From Rhodocyclaceae bacterium UBA2271 (GTDB lineage Bacteria; Pseudomonadota; Gammaproteobacteria; Burkholderiales; Rhodocyclaceae), in assembly GCA_002347405.1 (NCBI GenBank), contig DDXB01000046.1:7501-71500 (forward strand): DNA of 64,000 bases. Direction: 5' to 3'. Of the stretch, positions 35,711-47,207 are shown one piece after another. A program made the translations under genes and the position numbers. The stretch's first letter is position 1, and each line of letters begins with the position of its first letter. The notes beneath the pieces are model-generated. The model searched no databases and was not told the origin of the DNA. It saw nothing but the letters and a program-made list of their open reading frames with translations.

Positions 35711-36607
35711 TTAGGCGGCAACGGCTTCGGCGGCGAGTTCGGCGGCGGTCTTGCCGATGATGGTGGTGTCTTCCACTTCCATGATGCCGAACTCCATCAG
35801 CAGCTCTTCCAACTGTTCCATCTCGATCGGCGTCGGAATGACGAACTTGGTGTTGTTGACGATCTTGTTGGCGAGGGCGCGATATTCGTCGGCCTGCGAG
35901 TGCGTCGGGTCGTACTCGATCACGGTCATGCGGCGGATCTCGGCGTGCTGCACGGCGTTGTGGCGCGGCACGAAGTGGATCATGGTGGTGCCCAGGCGGG
36001 CGGCCAGGGCCATGATCAGTTCGTCTTCGCGGTCGGTGTTGCGCGAGTTGCAGATCAGGCCGGCCAGCCGCACGCCGCCGGAGTTGGCGTACTTGACGAT
36101 GCCCTTGGCGATGTTGTTGGCGGCATACATGGCCATCATTTCGCCGGAGCAGACGATGTAGATTTCCTGCGCCTTGTTCTCGCGGATCGGCATGGCGAAA
36201 CCGCCGCAGACCACGTCGCCGAGCACGTCGTAGAAGACGAAGTCGAGCGCTTCATCGTAGGCGCCCTCCTCTTCCAGGAAGTTGATGGCGGTGATGACGC
36301 CGCGGCCGGCACAGCCGACGCCGGGCTCCGGGCCACCCGATTCGACGCACTTGATGCCGCCGAAGCCGATGTTCATGACATCTTCAAGCTCCAGATCCTC
36401 GACGGAGCCGGCTTCGGCCGCGAGTTGCATGACGCTGGTCTGAGCCTTGGAGTGCAGGATCAGCCGGGTCGAGTCGGCCTTGGGATCGCAACCGACGATC
36501 ATGACCTTCTTGCCGGACTCGGCCAAGGCCGCGACCAGATTCTGTGTGGTGGTGGACTTGCCGATACCACCCTTGCCGTAGATGGCGCATTGACGCAGTT
36601 TTGCCAT
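35711..36607 (-). CDS. nifH: Nitrogenase iron protein NifH
   Basis: This 298-residue homodimeric ATPase reduces dinitrogenase. Walker A is YGKGGIGKSTTTQN (about 9-22), followed by VGCDPKADSTRL. The 4Fe-4S cysteines lie in GVGCAGRGVI and FVFYDVLGDVVCGGFAMP. The Arg in GCAGRGVI is the DraT ADP-ribosylation target. The ATG at 36607 gives the family's MAKLRQCAIYGKGG start; the longer frame to 36673 overlaps the promoter. It is expressed from a sigma-54/NifA promoter. Confidence 0.98.
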   Translation of the reverse strand: MAKLRQCAIYGKGGIGKSTTTQNLVAALAESGKKVMIVGCDPKADSTRLILHSKAQTSVMQLAAEAGSVEDLELEDVMNIGFGGIKCVESGGPEPGVGCAGRGVITAINFLEEEGAYDEALDFVFYDVLGDVVCGGFAMPIRENKAQEIYIVCSGEMMAMYAANNIAKGIVKYANSGGVRLAGLICNSRNTDREDELIMALAARLGTTMIHFVPRHNAVQHAEIRRMTVIEYDPTHSQADEYRALANKIVNNTKFVIPTPIEMEQLEELLMEFGIMEVEDTTIIGKTAAELAAEAVAA

Positions 36608-36652
36608 GGTGTAATCTCCTTTGTCGAAAAATCGTTCGTTCCGACAGATAAG

Positions 36653-36669
36653 TGGCAAGGAGCGTGCCA
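36653..36669 (-). promoter_or_regulatory. Sigma-54 promoter of nifHDK
   Basis: Minus-strand TGGCACGCTCCTTGCCA matches -24/-12 well, about 46 bases before the nifH ATG. The element is nearly palindromic (TGGCA...TGCCA), so the plus strand also presents a weaker -24/-12-like sequence toward draT. Confidence 0.85.
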
Positions 36670-36715
36670 CCACGGCGAAACAGACTTAACTCACTGTTAC
36701 CTATAAACATTCAAC

Positions 36716-37588
36716 GTGCTCAGCGTGACGAAGCGAAGCGACAACGCAGTGAATTCTTGTAGCACTTCCGACAATTCCGCACAGAACCCCAGCTTGCCCT
36801 CCTGGGCACGCCTGCCGATCAATCGCTGCAACCTGCCGGCGGTGATCCTCGGCAGCCTCACTTTCCAGCAGCACCCGACAGCGCTCGCGCTCGACGGCGT
36901 CGCCGAACTGCATGCCGACCTGTTCGCCCTGCAGGACGGCATCGACGCCGCCACCGAGCGCGCGCAATTGTTCCGCGACTACGTCGCCGCGCACTTCTGC
37001 CTCGACCATCTCGAAGAAGCCGGCATCGACGAACATTCGCAAAAACGCGCCAAGGCCAACTGGCTGCGCACGCTGCGCGGCTGGAGCTTCGACGCCGACG
37101 GCCGCGAGGGCGCGGTGCTCAAGGGCTGGGTGGAATCGCGCTTCGGCCTCGTGCCGCGCTTCCACGGCGAGCCGCTGCGCGATTTCAGCGGCCCGGCCTG
37201 GCTGCGCTACGAGGAAATGCGCGCCGGCGGCCTTTACGGCACCAACGCGCTCGAAGCACAGCTCGACCTGCTCTACGCCTACTGCCAATATGAATTCGCC
37301 CGCGCCGCCGCAGGCGACCGCCTGACGCTCTACCGCGGCATCAACCGCATCGGCGAACACGAGGTGCTCTCCGGCGCGGGCCGGCGCCAGGTCGTGCTGT
37401 TCAACAACCTGAGCTCATTCACCGCCAGCCGCGAGCGCGCCGGCGAGTTCGGCGACTACATCCTCGCAGCGGAAATTCCTTTCGCCAAAATCTTCTTCCA
37501 CTGCGCGCTGCTGCCCGACATCCTCAAGGGCGAGGACGAATACCTCGTCATCGGTGGCGCTTATGAAGTCACGCTGAGCACGTTGTAA
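36716..37588 (+). CDS. draT: NAD+-dinitrogenase-reductase ADP-ribosyltransferase DraT
   Basis: This 290-residue DraT inactivates NifH by mono-ADP-ribosylating its target arginine, using NAD+, when ammonium or darkness/energy signals appear. Family blocks are INRCNLPAVILGSLTFQQHP (about 35-54), HFCLDHLEEAGIDEHS and YCQYEFARAAAGDRLTLYRG. NNLSSFTASRERAGEFGDYI follows, and the ADP-ribosyl Glu lies in the C-terminal GEDEYLVIGG. The start codon is GTG at 36716 or GTG at 36749. It is divergent from nifH. Its antagonist draG is 16 kb away rather than adjacent. Confidence 0.93.
   Translation: MLSVTKRSDNAVNSCSTSDNSAQNPSLPSWARLPINRCNLPAVILGSLTFQQHPTALALDGVAELHADLFALQDGIDAATERAQLFRDYVAAHFCLDHLEEAGIDEHSQKRAKANWLRTLRGWSFDADGREGAVLKGWVESRFGLVPRFHGEPLRDFSGPAWLRYEEMRAGGLYGTNALEAQLDLLYAYCQYEFARAAAGDRLTLYRGINRIGEHEVLSGAGRRQVVLFNNLSSFTASRERAGEFGDYILAAEIPFAKIFFHCALLPDILKGEDEYLVIGGAYEVTLSTL
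36758..36773. promoter_or_regulatory. NifA upstream activator site of nifH
   Basis: TGT-AGCACTTCCG-ACA fits TGT-N10-ACA and lies about 90 bases upstream of the nifH -24 element. It falls within the first codons of draT. A second, imperfect site (TGT-N9-ACA) is at about 36696-36710. Confidence 0.7.
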
Positions 37589-37612
37589 AAGTCGGCGCTG
37601 GCAGGACGGCGG
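37586..37612. repeat. Dispersed 23-bp repeat after draT
   Basis: The copy begins inside the draT stop codon (TAAAAGTCGGCGCTGGCAGG, continuing ACGGCGGG). Confidence 0.85.
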
Positions 37613-37687
37613 GAGGCCGGAACGGCCATTGACGGCTTGCCGCTTGACCGACTTCTTAACCGACAACACCATGAAACGCTTGAAATA

Positions 37688-37727
37688 ATGCTCGACACCG
37701 ATACCAAACACCGCACCGCTCCCGCTG
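37688..37727 (+). pseudogene. N-terminal hsdM-like remnant, left copy
   Basis: ATGCTCGACACCGATACCAA encodes MLDTDTKHRT, resembling the MLDTDTKRRIDTARD start of N-6 methylases. A near-identical copy lies at 38694, so the two copies bracket the TA module. Confidence 0.5.
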
Positions 37728-37791
37728 CGGTTTCAGCAACACCGATTGGCGTGCTACACTTATTTATGTGTAAATCCCATGGAGGCAAGAA

Positions 37792-38139
37792 ATGGCAACA
37801 ACCGTCAATTTCACCGGCGCGGTTGATCGCGATCTGCTCAAGCGCGCCAAAATCATTGCCGCCAAGACCGACACCTCGGTCAATGCGCTGTTCAACGCCG
37901 AGCTTCGCCATCTGGTCGAAACCTTCGAGGCGGCCGAAGCGACAGGCAACCAGAATTACCGGCGGCTGCTCGACTTTTCGCTGGGGCGGCTGGCGGGCGA
38001 CCAAGCCATGCGCGCGCTGGGAATCGACAGCGAGGAAGACCTCTTCCTGTTGATGGCGCAAGCCCACCTGCCGATGCCGCGATTGCCGGAGGCCGACACG
38101 CGCGACATGGTCGATCAACTGAAATCGCTGGCCGGCTGA
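37792..38139 (+). CDS. Antitoxin of PIN-like module
   Basis: This 115-residue protein's N-terminal part (VNFTGAVDRDLLKRAKIIAA; TDTSVNALFNAELRHLVETF) looks like a ribbon-helix-helix DNA-binding domain. The C-terminal part is acidic (PRLPEADTRDMVDQLKSL). It precedes a DUF3368/PIN-like gene by ten bases and has a GGAGG ribosome site, the usual antitoxin-first layout. Confidence 0.7.
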   Translation: MATTVNFTGAVDRDLLKRAKIIAAKTDTSVNALFNAELRHLVETFEAAEATGNQNYRRLLDFSLGRLAGDQAMRALGIDSEEDLFLLMAQAHLPMPRLPEADTRDMVDQLKSLAG

Positions 38140-38149
38140 GCCGCTCGCG

Positions 38150-38674
38150 ATGGCCGCGAACGTTGTTCTGCTGCCCGACGCCGGGCCGCTCATCACGCTG
38201 GCCTATGCCAATGCGCTAGACCTGCTGTTCAAGTCCGGCTGGCCGATCGTGCTGGTCGATATGGTGCTGCACGAAGTGACGCGCAACCAGACGCCGACCA
38301 GCGAGAAACTGGCGCAGTGGGCCGCCGCCGGCCAGGTATCGGTGCGCGCGACCCGCACTTTCCGGCATCACCAGCAAACGCAGGCGGCAGACCCCGCCGC
38401 CGCCCGCACCCCCAATCTCGGCGAACTGGCGATCCAGGAAACCATGAACGACTTCGCTCTGGGCCAGCCGCGACAAACCGGCGTGTTCCTGTTCGAGGAT
38501 CACAAAATCGCCCGCGCCAGCTTTTTGCTGCCGGACAACTGCCGCAAGATCAGCACGCGCGCCTACCTGTTGTTCCTGGAGCAGCAAGGCTGGCTTGAGT
38601 CGGCGGCGGCGATCGAGCGGCGAGCCATCCAGGCCGGGCGCAGCTTTTCGAAGCTGCGCTTCCCGCCCGAGTAA
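38150..38674 (+). CDS. PIN-like (DUF3368-type) toxin
   Basis: This 174-residue protein has a PIN-like fold: N-terminal VLLPDAGPLITLAYANAL (Asp at about 10), LVDMVLHEVTRNQTP with the second acidic residue, and FLFEDHKIARASFLLPDNC with the C-terminal acidic site. It is likely a ribonuclease toxin neutralised by the preceding protein. The module sits between two hsdM-like remnants, suggesting it was once embedded in a restriction locus. Confidence 0.7.
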   Translation: MAANVVLLPDAGPLITLAYANALDLLFKSGWPIVLVDMVLHEVTRNQTPTSEKLAQWAAAGQVSVRATRTFRHHQQTQAADPAAARTPNLGELAIQETMNDFALGQPRQTGVFLFEDHKIARASFLLPDNCRKISTRAYLLFLEQQGWLESAAAIERRAIQAGRSFSKLRFPPE

Positions 38675-38693
38675 TCCGTTTTCAGGAATTCTC

Positions 38694-38740
38694 ATGCTCG
38701 ACACCGACACCAAACGCCGCATCGACACCGCCCGACCCGG
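38694..38740 (+). pseudogene. N-terminal hsdM-like remnant, right copy
   Basis: The frame reads MLDTDTKRRIDTARPG before losing family similarity. Compared with the left copy at 37688, about 25 of the first 30 bases are identical. Confidence 0.5.
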
Positions 38741-38770
38741 GCATTCAACAGGAGCAACGCCATCCCCACG

Positions 38771-39367
38771 ATGAACATTAATGCTATTGCCGGGCATTTG
38801 GCTCAGGTCGGGTATGTCGTTCTCGACCAGCCACTGCTACAGAGCCAATCGGCGCAGTTGTTTTCCCGCTGCCAGGACGATGAACGACTGCGATTTCAGC
38901 CGGCCCGGATAGGCCGGGGAGCGGAGCGGCAGCAAGTCGACCTGATACGCGGCGACGTAATCAGTTGGCTGGACGACGGCGACGGCATCGATCACGCCTA
39001 CCTGGCCTGGATGGAAAAGCTGCGCAGCGGACTGAACGAGGCGCTCTATCTCGGCCTGTACGATTACGAGTGCCACTACGCCATCTACTGCGCGGGCGCC
39101 GGCTATGCCCGCCATTCGGACGTCTTGAGCGGACGCCGCAATCGCGTCCTGTCGACGGTGTTCTATCTCAACGAAGATTGGCAGTTCAGTGATGGTGGCG
39201 AACTGGTGCTGTTCGCGCCCGAGGGCGATGCCATCATTGATACGGTGAACCCGACCTTCGGCAAGATGATCATTTTTCTCAGTGAATTGTTCCCGCACGC
39301 CGTGCTCACGGCACACAAGCAGCGCCGCAGTATCGCCGGCTGGTTCCGGGTCCGGGATATCGACTGA
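38771..39367 (+). CDS. 2OG-Fe(II) oxygenase
   Basis: This 198-residue prolyl-4-hydroxylase/SM-20-like oxygenase has the HxD motif in YARHSDVLSGRRNRVLS (about 112-128), GGELVLFAPEGD, the distal His in ELFPHAVLTAH (about 176-186) and the 2-oxoglutarate Arg in RRSIAGWFRVRD. The enzyme should hydroxylate a protein or small substrate; the target is unknown. It converges with hsdR. The 278 bases between 39368 and 39645 show no gene. Confidence 0.88.
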   Translation: MNINAIAGHLAQVGYVVLDQPLLQSQSAQLFSRCQDDERLRFQPARIGRGAERQQVDLIRGDVISWLDDGDGIDHAYLAWMEKLRSGLNEALYLGLYDYECHYAIYCAGAGYARHSDVLSGRRNRVLSTVFYLNEDWQFSDGGELVLFAPEGDAIIDTVNPTFGKMIIFLSELFPHAVLTAHKQRRSIAGWFRVRDID

Positions 39368-39645
39368 ACTGGCGGATCTGAACTTTATCCAGTAGGCATG
39401 GCTCTCCGAACCCTTGCAGCCACAGTAGGCGAATTCACCCCTACCTGCCAGGACCGGCCGGCCATCCTCTCACCAGACCAGTCGCATGAAGGACTGCTTC
39501 ACTTTGGAACCTGCCAGAAGGGCAATTTCGGCTCCTTGGCCGAAGGAGACTGCCACTGAGAAGCCCTGGCGACTTGCTTGTGACGGCTATCCGGAACTAC
39601 AACCCTCCAGCCACATGCCGTGATTCGACACCTGACTGAAGCGCC

Positions 39646-42791
<3,146 letters not shown>

Positions 42792-42795
<4 letters not shown>

Positions 42796-44228
42796 TCTTT
42801 CACCTTCCAGTGGCCGCCCTTGTCCGGGCCGATACGCTCCAGTCGTCCGGATTCGCGCAGCTTTCGCACCGCGCGCTTAACGGCGCTTTCCGATTTCCCC
42901 AGCAACGCGGCCATTTGCTCGAATGTCAGCCCAGGCTGCTGCTTCAGCAGTTCCAGGATTGCCACCGGTGTGCTCTGGGGCGTTTTCTGGGGCGTTTTCT
43001 GGGGCGTTTTCTGGAGCGTTTCCCCGTCATCTCCCTGGCGTTCCCCCGGCGTTTTCCCCGGCAATCCGAAGGTCACGATCACCGCCCCCTCGCGCGCGAA
43101 TACCGTCGGCGGCTCGTGCCCGGCCTCTCGCATCAGGCGGGCAATTTTCAGCGTGCCGCGCCCCCAGGTCTCGATGATGCCGCGCCGATAAAAGGTACGG
43201 GCGATCATGGGGTTCCATGGCTTCGACTCATGTTCGCGGAAAAGAGCCTCCGGCGTCAGGCCGAAGTGCAGGTCGCCGATGGAAATGATTTCCAGCCGGT
43301 CGTCGTACAGCGCCACGCCCACCGAACCACCGCCGATGGCGTAGTCGCGATGCACGAAGGCATTGGCCAGCGCCTCGCGCAACGCCTCCACCGGCAGCAG
43401 GGGCGTGTCCTCGCGCTCCATCCGGCCGGGCACGATGCGCCCGGCGACAGGCAAGGATTCGATCAGGAAGCGCTCCGCCCGGCGCATCAGGGCAAAGGCG
43501 TTGCCATGGAACTGCCGGTTGTCGAGAAACTCGTCGCGGTTCACACCCTTGAATCGCGCCACCTTGAGCAGCAATTGCGGGAAGTCCGGCTGTTGCTCCT
43601 CGTCCTTGCAGAACAGCACCACGGCCGCGCGCGACAGACGATTGCCGCCCACTAGCAGTCCCAGCCCGCGCAGGATTTCCATCGGCTCGCGCGTGCCGGG
43701 GTCGTCGATGCGGCCCCGGCGGATGGACTCCTCCAGCGTCAGCACCATTTCGCGGCTATCCAGTCGCGACACATCCCAGCCCTCGGCGGGCTGATTCTCC
43801 CACCGCTCGGTCGCGTGCATCTCCTCCAGCAACAGGCGCTGATACGTCTCGCGCGGCATCGTCCGCGTGGTGTTCAGCACCCGCTCATAAGCCACGCCGC
43901 GAAACGCCACCGGCGCCCGCGCAACCTGCGCCACGGTGAGCACCAATACCTCGCGCCCGGCCCCGATACCTACCCGTTCCACCAAGGGAAACAGGGGCGG
44001 CTCGAAACCCTGAAACTCCTGGGCCAGTTCCTCCAGCGTGTGGTCGGTAACGGTTTGACCGACCAGCTTCCCCGAGGGTGTCACGCCGAACAACAAGCGT
44101 CCGCCCTGGCCGTTGGCGAAGGCGCAGAGCGTGCGGCAGGCTCGATCCTTCTCGGCGGTGGATTTCTTGAATTCCAGCGTCTCAGACTCGCCAGACGCGG
44201 CCCAGGCTGCGAGCTGATCGGGGGTCAT
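42792..44228 (-). CDS. Schlafen AlbA_2 / ATPase-like DNA-binding protein
   Basis: This is a 478-residue protein of the restriction-associated AlbA_2 type. The N-terminal Schlafen AlbA_2 domain (about 10-130; ESETLEFKKSTAEKDRACRT, FANGQGGRLLFGV) is followed by a HATPase_c_4-like domain (about 250-390; REALANAFVHRDY, ETWGRGTLKIARLM). A TPQK repeat linker (about 408-425) precedes a winged helix (about 430-475; LTFEQMAALLGKSESAVKRA). It is coupled to both neighbours by four-base overlaps. Homologues occur inside type I restriction operons, probably as regulators or auxiliary defence factors. Confidence 0.88.
42977..43018. repeat. 12-bp tandem repeat within the AlbA_2 gene
   Basis: Three perfect units of GGGGCGTTTTCT plus a diverged fourth encode the TPQK tetrapeptide linker. 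Unit number can change in frame by slippage. Confidence 0.8.
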
Positions 44229-44998
44229 GCCGCCAGCGCCTCCCTAGCCTGTTCTCGCTGCGACCACAGCACGGGCTCCAGGTCATAGTTCCTCATTGCG
44301 TCGATCACGGAATGTGAGACCGTCGTCGTGCTGTCATTGAGGAAGGCATGAAGACGCGACTCGGGCGCTCGCGTCTCGCGCGTATCCAACCACTTGAACA
44401 CCAGCGCCTCCGCCGTGTCCTTCTTCGGATTACTGACCGCCTGGACGATGCGCTCGGGCTGCTGGCGCGACTTCGGAATGACGAAGTCGAACATGTGGTC
44501 GTAGCCACTCTTTCCCGTAATCTTGATCTTGGGCGTATAGCGAATATCGGCCAGATCCATCCACTGCATCACGTCTTCGTAGAACAGGCTGGCAACATAG
44601 GGCGAGGCCAGATAAAACAGATCGTTTACGGCCAGCATGGCCTGAATCAGGTTGTGCTTTTTGAGCGAGAAATTCTCCGGCGTGGCATGGAGCAATAGGT
44701 GCTCACCATCTACCTGCACGCCGAATCCGGCGAGCGTGGTCCTGAGGAGTTCCTGCCGCTTCGGGCTGTCCAGCGGGCAGCCCGAACTGATCAGATCACT
44801 GATGATGTAGCCGTCATCCGTGAGCAGATAGCCGTTGCCATCCTTGCGAATATAAAACTGAAGGTGATCGTTGTGCCGATCCAGGTGCGGCGTGGTCACT
44901 TCCACCCAGTCGACGCCGGCCTGCTTGAGAACGGTCTTGTCCTTGAGCCACCGAGTGTAGTCGTCGAGTAGCTTCTGGACATCCTCGATCATGATCAT
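44225..44998 (-). CDS. DUF1828/DUF1829 protein
   Basis: This 257-residue protein has an N-terminal DUF1828-like domain (about 1-100; YLLTDDGYIISDLISSGC is the hallmark) and a C-terminal DUF1829-like domain (about 150-250; YDHMFDFVIPKSRQQPERIV). Function is unknown; such genes recur in defence and mobile loci next to small DUF6978-like partners. It overlaps the gene before and after by four bases each. A second in-frame ATG lies six bases in. Confidence 0.8.
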   Translation of the reverse strand: MIMIEDVQKLLDDYTRWLKDKTVLKQAGVDWVEVTTPHLDRHNDHLQFYIRKDGNGYLLTDDGYIISDLISSGCPLDSPKRQELLRTTLAGFGVQVDGEHLLLHATPENFSLKKHNLIQAMLAVNDLFYLASPYVASLFYEDVMQWMDLADIRYTPKIKITGKSGYDHMFDFVIPKSRQQPERIVQAVSNPKKDTAEALVFKWLDTRETRAPESRLHAFLNDSTTTVSHSVIDAMRNYDLEPVLWSQREQAREALAA

Positions 44999-45438
44999 GT
45001 GAACAGCTCCCGCTCAATGGGCGGCTTGGTGACGATCTTGCAGAAGTCCATGAACATCGCCAGCAGTTGCCAGGGATCATCGACACCGCCGAACGTCTCA
45101 GGAATGATCATCGCCCACTTGTCACCGTAGCCTTCCCGATACAAATGCAAATGCGGGCAGGGAATTTCTTCGCCGTCAGGGTTTCGATGTGGCGAACCAC
45201 CCAGATCAAGCCGTGCAAGGATTACCGCCTTGCGCGCCCGATTCTGGAAGGTGTTTTTCTCCAGCACGATACGGCCACGGGTGATGTCCAGGCTGAACTC
45301 CTCGCGCCGGTCCGCCGAATACAGGGGAATGCGAATTGCACCGCCTAGACCGGGGAAGAAGAACCTCTCCTCGCCCTGATAGTGCTTTTCCAATTCCAAC
45401 AAGGCGGCTGCCTCGTGTTGCGTGAGAATCAAGCTCAT
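44995..45438 (-). CDS. DUF6978-like small protein
   Basis: This 147-residue protein has N-terminal LTQHEAAALLELEKHYQGEE, a beta-rich middle (FSLDITRGRIVLEKNTF) and C-terminal PCPHLHLYREGYGDKWAMII. It resembles the DUF6978 family that pairs with DUF1828/1829 proteins, an assignment made from memory of the family. It begins on an ATGA overlap with the hsdR'/hsdS' scar frame and is coupled to the DUF1828/1829 gene. A two-component toxin-antitoxin-like or defence module is possible. Confidence 0.65.
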   Translation of the reverse strand: MSLILTQHEAAALLELEKHYQGEERFFFPGLGGAIRIPLYSADRREEFSLDITRGRIVLEKNTFQNRARKAVILARLDLGGSPHRNPDGEEIPCPHLHLYREGYGDKWAMIIPETFGGVDDPWQLLAMFMDFCKIVTKPPIERELFT

Positions 45439-45653
45439 ACGGCCTCTCTCAAGAATTGGTCAGCGTTCACCACCCGCAACTCGCCGGGGATAGATGTCTC
45501 CGGCAAGACGTCGCGGCAGGTCAGGTCGCTGCACTCCGCGCCGGGCTCGCCCGCTGCGATGTCCGCCCCGTGCAATGGCGCGTGGGCGCCGGCTTCGAAC
45601 CAAGCAAGGGCAGTGTTTTCAACGATGGATTCAGTGAAATTGCGCGGACACAT
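45435..45653 (-). pseudogene. hsdR-N'/hsdS-C' chimeric scar frame
   Basis: This is a 72-codon frame. Its first ~47 residues copy the start of the HsdR at 42795 (FTESIVENTALAWFEA versus FTESVVEDAALAWLEA; HGADIAAGEPGAECSD versus HGPDIAAGELGAERSD). Its end (PGELRVVNADQFLREAV) resembles an HsdS C-terminus (compare SGELRVTASEAAHA of this locus). It marks a recombination joint between two hsd loci. It still has an ATG and couples to the next gene, so it may act as a leader for translation. Confidence 0.7.
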
Positions 45654-45662
45654 TCTGTTCTT

Positions 45663-47207
45663 TCAGTAGCCTCCACCACCACCGCCATAGACCACCAGTT
45701 TCTTTGGCAAATAGCCATCGATCTGTTTGTCGTTGATAAAAGTAACTCCAGCATCAACCAAGAATTTGGCGGACGGCTCTTCGTGAACCTTGGCGATGCG
45801 CACCTTGTCGGCAAACCAGCCCCGACGATATGCCTCATAGGCAAATAGCCAGTGTTCTTGCTTAAAGCACTCCTCGACGATCCACGATTCCCAAACAGGA
45901 GACTCGAAATCCGCTGCGAAAACACTACGATCTTTCGCTACCATCGTCGCGACAGCTACGAAGGCATCATCCATCCCCGCGATTACCTGTTGAGCATTAC
46001 TCGATAACTTTAGGCTGAGTTGCAGCGACGCCCAAATACACCACAGTATTTCGCTACCGTGACCAACGGGTGCGCTGGTAATTATCAGCGCCTCGAGAGC
46101 TGATTGGGCGACAGTGGCATCGGGCACACGAGACGCGCGATGCTTATGCAATAGCAACACGTCGATCACGAATCTCAGACATCCCGGGTCAAGCGCTATA
46201 CATTGCCATAACAGAGCCTGAGCAATGGGCCAACATTTCTCTGTGGCCGTTACGCTTTGAAGCGCGGCGATTGCATATCGAAGGACACCTGCCGACGAAT
46301 GTTCCTTCGCGAGAACAAAAGCATGATTAAAGTAATCGATCCACTGGGAGGTGTTTCCAGCACTCAAATGCGGGATGTACCGCCGCAGTTCCGTGACGTA
46401 TTTGGACTCAAGTACTTCCGGAAGTTCAAGAATCCTTGTTTTGTTGCCATTCAGTTGCAGCTCGTATTCGTAAAGCATCGATTCCAGGCGCGCAAGTGCA
46501 GCCTCTGCATCTGCCAATCTTTGGAAGCTGAACTCCATGTCATCGATAAATCTCACGCCACCTAGAATCTGGCACTCATCCTTAAGGCGCTTATCGATAG
46601 GGGCGAGCAACAGTTCAGCAATGCCCAAAGAAGTGTCTGGTCCAATTGCAATCCCCTTTGTCTGGCCGAATTGGCAGGCTTGTAGTTCTCTATCCAATAC
46701 GTTTCCTGCAAGGCTCATGTCGTTGAACGCGGCCTTTGCCGCTTTCTTTGTGTGTAGTGCCCACGGAATCGTATGTGTGTAGATCGAAGGATAGAACTGC
46801 GAAATATCTGCACGCAGCAGATAACGCGCGCCAATTCGTGCATGGGCTCTCGCTGTAGCTCGATCAGATGATTCGCTAGAGATGCCCCGTGGCCCCCTTG
46901 CCGTTGCCTTTGGCAAGGTATGCGAATATGGGGACTTCTTCCACTCCGCCACGAGCGCGGCACTGTTCTTGTCAAAAGCGGTTGCGAGTCGATAGAAGTT
47001 GATCGGATTTGGCACGGTCAGTCGGCGCCTCAAGCCGCCGACCCGAGCGAGGTTGTGATGTATCGACTGTGTCCAATCGGCCTTTTCGTTCGTCATGCTC
47101 GCAGGCATGCCTGTAGTGATCTTGCCGAGCGCTGCGAACGGTTCCGATCCGAAGAGCGGTGGAAGCTCGCGAGGCAAATACCCATACGCAAGTAGCGCCT
47201 TAAGCAT
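45663..47207 (-). CDS. Reverse transcriptase (DRT/UG-like) embedded in the type I RM operon
   Basis: This 514-residue group-II-intron-unrelated 'Unknown Group' type RT has motif A LLRADISQFYPSIYTHTIPW (about 138-157) and motif B GIAIGPDTSLGIAELLLAP. Motif C is RFIDDMEFSF (FIDD instead of YADD), and LQLNGNKTRILEL follows. The ~250-residue helical C-terminal extension ends in YGGGGGGY. Related RTs act in anti-phage systems (DRT); DRT3b/UG8 or AbiA-like kinship is possible but not proven. The ATG at 47207 overlaps the hsdS stop (ATGCTTAA). GC content is visibly lower than in neighbouring genes, consistent with acquisition. Confidence 0.88.
   Translation of the reverse strand: MLKALLAYGYLPRELPPLFGSEPFAALGKITTGMPASMTNEKADWTQSIHHNLARVGGLRRRLTVPNPINFYRLATAFDKNSAALVAEWKKSPYSHTLPKATARGPRGISSESSDRATARAHARIGARYLLRADISQFYPSIYTHTIPWALHTKKAAKAAFNDMSLAGNVLDRELQACQFGQTKGIAIGPDTSLGIAELLLAPIDKRLKDECQILGGVRFIDDMEFSFQRLADAEAALARLESMLYEYELQLNGNKTRILELPEVLESKYVTELRRYIPHLSAGNTSQWIDYFNHAFVLAKEHSSAGVLRYAIAALQSVTATEKCWPIAQALLWQCIALDPGCLRFVIDVLLLHKHRASRVPDATVAQSALEALIITSAPVGHGSEILWCIWASLQLSLKLSSNAQQVIAGMDDAFVAVATMVAKDRSVFAADFESPVWESWIVEECFKQEHWLFAYEAYRRGWFADKVRIAKVHEEPSAKFLVDAGVTFINDKQIDGYLPKKLVVYGGGGGGY

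Noticed and set aside
36696..36710. TGTTACCTATAAACA as an extra NifA site before nifH
   Set aside because: Spacing is TGT-N9-ACA, one base short of the consensus, and a proper N10 site exists at 36758-36773.
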